DNA from: JBEAUL01 sp041161475
GTDB lineage: Bacteria; Pseudomonadota; Gammaproteobacteria; UBA6186; Azoamicaceae
DNA length: 10,612 nucleotides
Assembly (NCBI GenBank): GCA_041161475.1
Contig: JBEAUL010000090.1
Span: forward strand, 1 to 10,612
Direction of reading: 5' to 3'
Shown: one piece after another, positions 6,609-10,612 of the stretch
Layout of the letters: the number at the start of each line of letters is the position of its first letter
Position numbering within the stretch: the first letter of the stretch is position 1
Position numbers and translations under genes: made by a program
Notes under the pieces: model-generated
Seen by the model: only the letters and a program-made list of their open reading frames with translations
What the model was told of the DNA's origin: nothing
Database searches by the model: none

Positions 6609-7880
6609 CTAAATAACCGATGGTTCCGGCACTTTCCATTTTTCCTGCTTATCTAGATAAGATTTCTCTTTAAATACGGAACGCCTTAGCACGATGGTTG
6701 GTTCATGAATTAAACGATTTGTTAATCTGTGTGCGAGATGTTGCATCACAACTTCTGGGGATTTCCCATTATTTAACTGTATTAGTGCTTCTTTTATCGT
6801 ATTTTCCCTGATAACAGCACATTTCTCGCGATAACGACGAATATAGTCCATCTCGGATTGCGCTAAAAGCCAACGCATAAATTGCCTTGCCTTTTCTCTC
6901 ACCATTTTTTCTGCTTGCACAGCAGCTTCCTCTCGCGCTTGTCGATTATCGATTGCCATTGCTTGTAAATCGTCAACTGTATATAAATAGACCTCTTTAA
7001 AAGCACCTACTTCTTTTTCAATATCTCTGGGTACAGCCAAATCTATCAATAACAACGGCGCTGTTGTTAATCTATTTTGCAAAGCTTGTTTGATGCATTC
7101 TTTTTTAATCAAAGGGTAGGGACTCGACGTTGCTGTCACCAATACATCAATTGTTGCAAGACAGGCTTCAATTGAAGACAAGCCAAGTGCTTCACCTTGG
7201 AATTTTTCAGCCAAATGCATTACCTTTTCTGGTGTACGGTTCACAAAAATAGGATTGACCATATTCAATCGCTGAAAACGCCTAGCTGCAATCGCAATCA
7301 TTTCACCAGAGCCAACAAACATCACTTTTAAAGGCTTATGTTGCGGAAAAATAGTCGTCACCAAACGCATGGCAATACAGGCAACTGACAGTGAATTTTC
7401 TCCAATTGATGTCTCTGTGCGTATTTTTTTTGCAACACCAAAGGCAAATTGAAACAATCTTGTCAATTTTTTACCTAAAGATTTGGCCATTAACGCCTGT
7501 TCATAAGCCAGTTTCATTTGGCCTAAGATCTGAGTTTCTCCCAAAATAAGGGAATCTAGGCCAGCACTCACGCGAAGCAGATGGTGTACCGCAGATGTGT
7601 CTGTGTACTGATATATTGCGTCACCCAAGGCCTCCATGCTAGGAAAGTGTCTATGCTTTTGCAACCAAGCCCAAAATTCCCCTACCCGAGAAGGGCAAAG
7701 CCCATCACAATAAAATTCGGTTCGATGACAAGTGGAAACAATAGCGATTGCCTTCACCAGGCCTGTACAAACCAACGCCTGGCTACATGCCAGCATCGCC
7801 GACACATCAAAGGCCAATTTTTCCCTGACACACAATGAAGCTGTCTGATAGCTTACACCCAAGACCGTCAACTGCGCCAT
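6609..7880 (-). CDS. hemA: Glutamyl-tRNA reductase
   Basis: The 423-residue enzyme catalyses the first committed step of C5-pathway tetrapyrrole synthesis: NADPH reduces Glu-tRNA(Glu) to glutamate-1-semialdehyde. The catalytic domain holds VSTCHRTEFY with the nucleophile C51; AVHHLLRVSAGLDSLILGETQILGQ (97-121) is the substrate-pocket signature. The NADPH domain shows GSGEMI (190-195), FVNRTPEKV (212-220), TATSSPYPLI (249-258) and IDLAVPRDIE (279-288). The C-terminal helical dimerisation domain follows from about 310. Oddities: the family's TCNRTE is TCHRTE here (His52 after the catalytic Cys), and the GxNHxTA segment near residue 8 is GVSYQTA. AAAGGAG lies 4 bases before the ATG. It is the first gene of hemA-prfA-prmC and is divergent from the TPR gene. 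Confidence 0.97.
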   Translation of the reverse strand: MAQLTVLGVSYQTASLCVREKLAFDVSAMLACSQALVCTGLVKAIAIVSTCHRTEFYCDGLCPSRVGEFWAWLQKHRHFPSMEALGDAIYQYTDTSAVHHLLRVSAGLDSLILGETQILGQMKLAYEQALMAKSLGKKLTRLFQFAFGVAKKIRTETSIGENSLSVACIAMRLVTTIFPQHKPLKVMFVGSGEMIAIAARRFQRLNMVNPIFVNRTPEKVMHLAEKFQGEALGLSSIEACLATIDVLVTATSSPYPLIKKECIKQALQNRLTTAPLLLIDLAVPRDIEKEVGAFKEVYLYTVDDLQAMAIDNRQAREEAAVQAEKMVREKARQFMRWLLAQSEMDYIRRYREKCAVIRENTIKEALIQLNNGKSPEVVMQHLAHRLTNRLIHEPTIVLRRSVFKEKSYLDKQEKWKVPEPSVI

Positions 7881-7961
7881 GCGACTCCTTTAGCTTTCTG
7901 AATGAACGCCGAAAACATTATTAACACTGTTTAACACACCCTTTAGGCGCTTGATCACCCT
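7881..7961. promoter_or_regulatory. Divergent hemA / TPR-gene intergenic region
   Basis: These 81 bases must hold the promoters of both divergent genes. The only motifs I see are a direct repeat TTAACAC-like (TTAACACTGTTTAACACA, 7921-7938) and, for hemA, AATAAT on the - strand as a -10-like box. Neither comes with a good -35, so exact promoters cannot be set. The hemA ribosome site is at 7885-7891. Confidence 0.4.
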
Positions 7962-9338
7962 ATGTCAAAACCGTCGGTCTTAGTATATCTTACTGCGTTG
8001 GTCTTAGCGACTGCTGGGAGTTACCTAACTGGCATTTTTCCATTCTCCCGGATAAACAAGACCGACCCATCGGCCATTGTTTTAGATACAAACGCTTCTG
8101 TAGAGAATACCAGCATCCCCATCGCCACTACTGTAGACCCAGAGGCCAAGGAGTCAGCCTATCGCAACGCGCTGGATTACCTAATTTTGGCAGAAATTGC
8201 CAAAATGAATGAGCAAGATAGCCTAGCTCTGACCTACTATCAACACGCATTTACTGTATCACAATCAGCAGAGGTAGCCCAGGAGGCCACGGAATTGGCC
8301 CTTGAAGCAGGCGATCCTTCAATTGCCATCGAATTTGCACAAGCATGGGCCAAAGTTGATCCCCATGATTTATCCGCACAACTGGTTGCAATGACCCTTT
8401 TATTGCCAAGCGACCATAAACTGGCTGAACAGTATTTAACCCAAGCATTTGTCAGTGACCCTGAAGGACTGGCTACCCATCTATCCCTAGTGCAAAGTCG
8501 ACTGCCGGAAGAAGGGCGCGCATTGCTCTACCAAGCCATTGTGGATTTGGCTAAACAACAAATCAATAGCCCTGAGGCACAGGCACTTGCAGCACAAGCC
8601 GCAATCTATGAGCAACAGTTTACGCAGGCAAACAGCTATCTAGAAGCAACCTTTCGTCTAAAACCAGAGATGACAACCGCCATTAAGTTAAAAGCAAAAC
8701 TCATTCGATATAATGACAAAAATGACCAACAAGCACTGTCTTATTTACTACAAAAAGTCAATACATTTCCAGAAAACGATGATTTACGCGCATTTTATGC
8801 CCATGCGCTTATTGAATCAAAGCAATATCCTGAAGCCATTAAGCAATTAGAGCATTTGCTTAAAAAAGACCGCTACCGTTCGATTACATTACTGTTACTG
8901 GGTGAAGTGTACCATCTCATGGGAAATGAAACCACTGCACTCACTTACGTAAATCAAGCACTCAACTTCCCTGAATACCAGGCTGCAGCGCATTATTTGC
9001 TCGGAGAGATTTATCAACAACAGAAAAATTTTTCACTTGCTCTAACGCATTTTTCAAATATTACGGAAGGCGAATATCACGTACCAGCTATTTTGAATAG
9101 CGCGATTATCTTGAACAAAAATCAACAATTTGAAGAGGCGCTCGATATACTACGCTCTGCAGAACCCTCTGATTTTCAGGAACAGAAGCAGTTATTATTA
9201 TTAGAAGTCAGCACACTAATTAATGCCAAAAATATTGCGGAAGCAAGTGAATTACTCTCTCATATTTTGCATAATTTACCAGAAGATCCAGATTTTCTTA
9301 AACAACAAGAAAGCATCGAAAAAATTAATTTAAGATAA
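7962..9338 (+). CDS. Membrane-anchored or exported TPR protein, short at the C-terminus
   Basis: The 458-residue protein has an N-terminal hydrophobic segment (about 6-26, signal anchor or signal peptide; no lipobox cysteine) followed by a low-complexity linker to about 60. Tetratricopeptide-type helical repeats then run to the end. The clearest units are about 70-103 (YRNALDYLILAEIAKMNEQD), 106-135, 205-236, 275-304 (RAFYAHALIESKQYPEAIKQ), 308-338 (LLLGEVYHLMGNETTALTYV), 343-372 (HYLLGEIYQQQKNFSLALTH) and 376-402. By position and pattern it matches the TPR protein found next to hemA in Pseudomonas (PA4667 type). Those proteins run to roughly 550-590 residues, whereas this one stops soon after the LPEDPDFL segment. 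It is probably a periplasmic or envelope scaffold; partners are unknown. The ribosome site is poor (TAGG 14 bases before ATG). lolB, often next in other species, is absent here. Confidence 0.85.
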   Translation: MSKPSVLVYLTALVLATAGSYLTGIFPFSRINKTDPSAIVLDTNASVENTSIPIATTVDPEAKESAYRNALDYLILAEIAKMNEQDSLALTYYQHAFTVSQSAEVAQEATELALEAGDPSIAIEFAQAWAKVDPHDLSAQLVAMTLLLPSDHKLAEQYLTQAFVSDPEGLATHLSLVQSRLPEEGRALLYQAIVDLAKQQINSPEAQALAAQAAIYEQQFTQANSYLEATFRLKPEMTTAIKLKAKLIRYNDKNDQQALSYLLQKVNTFPENDDLRAFYAHALIESKQYPEAIKQLEHLLKKDRYRSITLLLLGEVYHLMGNETTALTYVNQALNFPEYQAAAHYLLGEIYQQQKNFSLALTHFSNITEGEYHVPAILNSAIILNKNQQFEEALDILRSAEPSDFQEQKQLLLLEVSTLINAKNIAEASELLSHILHNLPEDPDFLKQQESIEKINLR

Positions 9339-9374
9339 AAAAAACCGAAGCCAAAAAATAACTCCGGTTTTTTT
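9337..9374. terminator. Bidirectional terminator between the convergent TPR and charged-helix genes
   Basis: A run of eight A, CCG-A-AG, a short loop, CT-C-CGG and seven T form a hairpin (left arm 9338-9350, right arm 9362-9374). There is a poly-T tail on the + strand and a poly-U tail on the - strand. The single A-C mismatch (9348/9364) becomes a G-U pair in - strand RNA, so the hairpin is better for the 9397-9804 gene. It begins at the TPR stop codon and lies 22 bases beyond the stop of the opposite gene. Confidence 0.82.
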
Positions 9375-9396
9375 CATTACTTAATTATTTTTACAA

Positions 9397-9804
9397 CTAA
9401 GGCGTTATAACACCTGCTTTTGCCTCTGGTTGCTTGTTATCCATTTCTTTTCTTTTTTCCATCATTTCTTTACGGTGTTCTTTTCTTTTTTCCATCATTT
9501 CTTTACGTTTTTCCATATGTTCTTTGCGTTTCTCCATATGTTCTTCACGATGCTCCATGCGTTCTTCGTGACGCTCTTCACGTTTTTCCATGCGCTCTTC
9601 GCGATGTTCTTGACGATTTTCGATCCGTTTTTCATGATGTTCTTGTTTATGATGTTCTTGTTTATTTTGATGTCGACTTTTTGCGTACTCATCACCAACA
9701 GCATGGGCATCTCTTGGAGAATTTGCTAAAGCGATGCCTGGCACCATCAAACCGAGCACCAAAGCCGATTCCACTAAAAAGCCACATTTTTTCAATTTAC
9801 TCAT
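9397..9804 (-). CDS. Small exported protein with a repetitive charged E/R/K/H/M helix
   Basis: I do not recognise this 135-residue protein as a named family. Residues 1-27 look like a signal peptide (KLKK, hydrophobic core, IALA then NSPRD). Residues about 45-121 are almost only E, K, R, H, M and Q, built on a 7-residue unit: HMEKRKE (89-95), HMEKRKE (96-102), MMEKRKE (103-109), then a shortened unit and MMEKRKE (114-120). The composition predicts a long solvent-exposed single alpha-helix (ER/K type). The N-terminal part is rich in His pairs (HH at 51-52 and 56-57), so metal binding is possible but unproven. No Spy/CpxP LTxxQ motif is seen. The tail is short (NKQPEAKAGVITP). GGGAG (9814-9818) lies 9 bases before ATG and a terminator follows, so this looks like a real, separately expressed gene. 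The next gene upstream on the same strand is tssG-like. Confidence 0.78.
   Translation of the reverse strand: MSKLKKCGFLVESALVLGLMVPGIALANSPRDAHAVGDEYAKSRHQNKQEHHKQEHHEKRIENRQEHREERMEKREERHEERMEHREEHMEKRKEHMEKRKEMMEKRKEHRKEMMEKRKEMDNKQPEAKAGVITP
9442..9672 (-). repeat. In-gene tandem repeats encoding the charged helix
   Basis: Degenerate 21-base units (7 codons, consensus HMEKRKE) make up the middle of the 9397-9804 gene. At its 3' end an identical 30-base block occurs twice, at 9445-9474 and 9478-9507, with a 33-base period; both encode RKEMMEKRKE. The perfect DNA identity, synonymous sites included, points to a recent duplication by slippage or unequal recombination. Confidence 0.85.
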
Positions 9805-9995
9805 ACTTAATTACTCCCAAAGTCCCTATATACAAAAATGAATTGTTTCATTAACCTTCCCTGAAAAAATAAGTATCTATTTTTTCACTCATTTACTCTA
9901 ATATATTTTACTAGAATTCGTCTACTGTCTATGGCAATATAGACGCAGGCTCTCAGAAAGCAATATATAGCCATAAGGTAACTAGTTAACTCATC
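9805..9995. other. 191-base intergenic region upstream of the charged-helix gene
   Basis: This AT-rich spacer lies between the tssG-like stop and the ATG of the charged-helix gene. TATATA (on the - strand, about 9826-9832) is a -10-like box for the latter, but its -35 (TTAATG region) is weak. A perfect 6-bp inverted repeat GTCTAT/ATAGAC with a 6-base loop (9927-9944) and a 10-bp palindrome TAACTAGTTA (9979-9988, just after the tssG-like stop) are present. Neither is followed by a U-run, so no terminator for the tssG-like gene is evident. Confidence 0.4.
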
Positions 9996-10612
9996 TCAAT
10001 TAAAACAAATGCTTAACTGGCCATTACCCAAACGAATACCTAACATCACCCCCATACCTAGCCTGACTTGTTTATTCCCCAATGCGATGGGTATAAAATC
10101 TTGAGTAGCCGATAGATACAGTTTATATCGCATATTGGGTGTAAGTGAGGATTGAATCATTTCATCTAAGGCTTTCAATAAAGCTATATCACTATAAAGT
10201 GCTTGCATATTTTTAGCTGTTATGCACTGAATTTTTATCAAAAAAAGTTTTCTGCTTTCTAAATATCTTTTTCCTAATAGACAATTTTCTCCCAACATAT
10301 TTCCATAAATAGTGCTATTTACCGATACCCATTGGTTACAGTGCTCTTCAATCACTACATCAAAACCTATAAAAACTTTACAAATTTTTTTTAAAGCCAT
10401 TACTGAAAATGGTTTATTACTCAGCAATCCTGCAATTGAATAAGAAGAAGCAACTGATTTATCGGACAATTTCCCTCCTGAAATAATACGCAACAATTTG
10501 GCAAAAGGATGATTTGGAGAATTTAAAAAAAAGGGCGGATATCCTGCTTTCCATATTTGATATTTTAATTGAAATAATCTATTTTCAAATATTTTTAAAA
10601 AATCATATAGCA
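9996..10612 (-). CDS. tssG: Type VI secretion baseplate protein TssG-like, C-terminal part (5' end outside window)
   Basis: The frame stays open from the TGA stop at 9996-9998 to the right edge (204 residues), so the start lies outside. A TTG at 10494-10496 could be taken as a start, but the family match continues upstream of it. TssG (ImpH/VasB) joins TssF and TssE in the wedge of the cytoplasmic T6SS baseplate. The pattern fits along the whole length: YDFLKIFENRLFQLKYQIWK near the edge (family: FhhRllsLfYrAW), PFAKLLRIISGG, LKKICKVFIGFDVVIEE followed by W (family: yFgvpv.v.e..g.W), LGENCLLGKRYLESRKLFLI (family: LG.d..LG.rv.d...kfri), the segment MQALYSDIALLKALDEMI, and VRLGMGVMLG in place of the usual RLG.t.wLG. 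It is divergent and AT-rich. It appears to be the last gene of its transcription unit; no other T6SS gene is in view. Confidence 0.78.
   Translation of the reverse strand, partial: LYDFLKIFENRLFQLKYQIWKAGYPPFFLNSPNHPFAKLLRIISGGKLSDKSVASSYSIAGLLSNKPFSVMALKKICKVFIGFDVVIEEHCNQWVSVNSTIYGNMLGENCLLGKRYLESRKLFLIKIQCITAKNMQALYSDIALLKALDEMIQSSLTPNMRYKLYLSATQDFIPIALGNKQVRLGMGVMLGIRLGNGQLSICFN

Noticed and set aside
9420..9854. Long rightward frames rich in Phe, Leu, Val and Cys opposite the charged-helix gene, including a membrane-like frame at 9430-9729
   Set aside because: They are the antisense of a repetitive E/K/R-rich coding region, which reads as Phe/Leu/Ser-rich in other frames. They have no ribosome site, and the leftward gene has a signal peptide, ribosome site and terminator.
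9996..10496. A complete 166-residue protein starting at 10496
   Set aside because: The codon at 10494-10496 is TTG, and the frame continues open to the right edge with sequence matching the N-terminal side of TssG. It is a partial gene, not a complete short one.

Overview
The window looks like chromosomal DNA of a moderately AT-rich gammaproteobacterium, most likely a Legionellales-type organism (Coxiella/Legionella/Rickettsiella relatives). The basis is the gene order hemA-prfA-prmC with a TPR-protein gene transcribed divergently from hemA, as in many gammaproteobacteria, together with gatA-gatB of the GatCAB tRNA amidotransferase, which Legionella- and Coxiella-like lineages and Pseudomonas carry but E. 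coli lacks. The genus cannot be named from sequence alone.

Layout. (1) Bases 2-2049, + strand: the last 178 codons of gatA, then complete gatB, closed by a rho-independent terminator at 2079-2118. (2) Bases 2120-4559, - strand: three related exported proteins of 229-237 residues, each with a signal peptide and an 8-stranded-barrel-like pattern. They are a tandem family of outer-membrane proteins. The middle one has a strong sigma70-type promoter whose spacer is largely a run of nine identical bases, so expression could be phase-variable. (3) Bases 4613-7880, - strand: hemA, prfA and prmC in that transcriptional order, linking tetrapyrrole synthesis to translation termination; prfA and prmC overlap by 8 bases. 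(4) Bases 7962-9338, + strand: a membrane-anchored or exported TPR protein that seems to lack the C-terminal third of its family. (5) Bases 9397-9804, - strand: a small exported protein made almost entirely of a charged E/R/K/H/M helix built from 7-residue repeats. (6) Bases 9996-10612, - strand: the C-terminal 204 residues of a TssG-like type VI secretion baseplate protein, running off the right edge.

The housekeeping part works together: GatCAB converts Glu-tRNA(Gln) to Gln-tRNA(Gln), HemA draws on Glu-tRNA(Glu) for heme, and PrmC methylates the GGQ glutamine of the release factor made by the gene just before it. The accessory part consists of surface or exported proteins (three barrels, the charged helix protein) and a type VI secretion gene. 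No tRNA, rRNA, CRISPR array, insertion sequence or integrase was seen. No gene-free stretch exceeds about 190 bases. The best candidates for new biology are the possible promoter-slippage switch of the middle barrel gene and the repeat-built helical protein beside the tssG-like gene.
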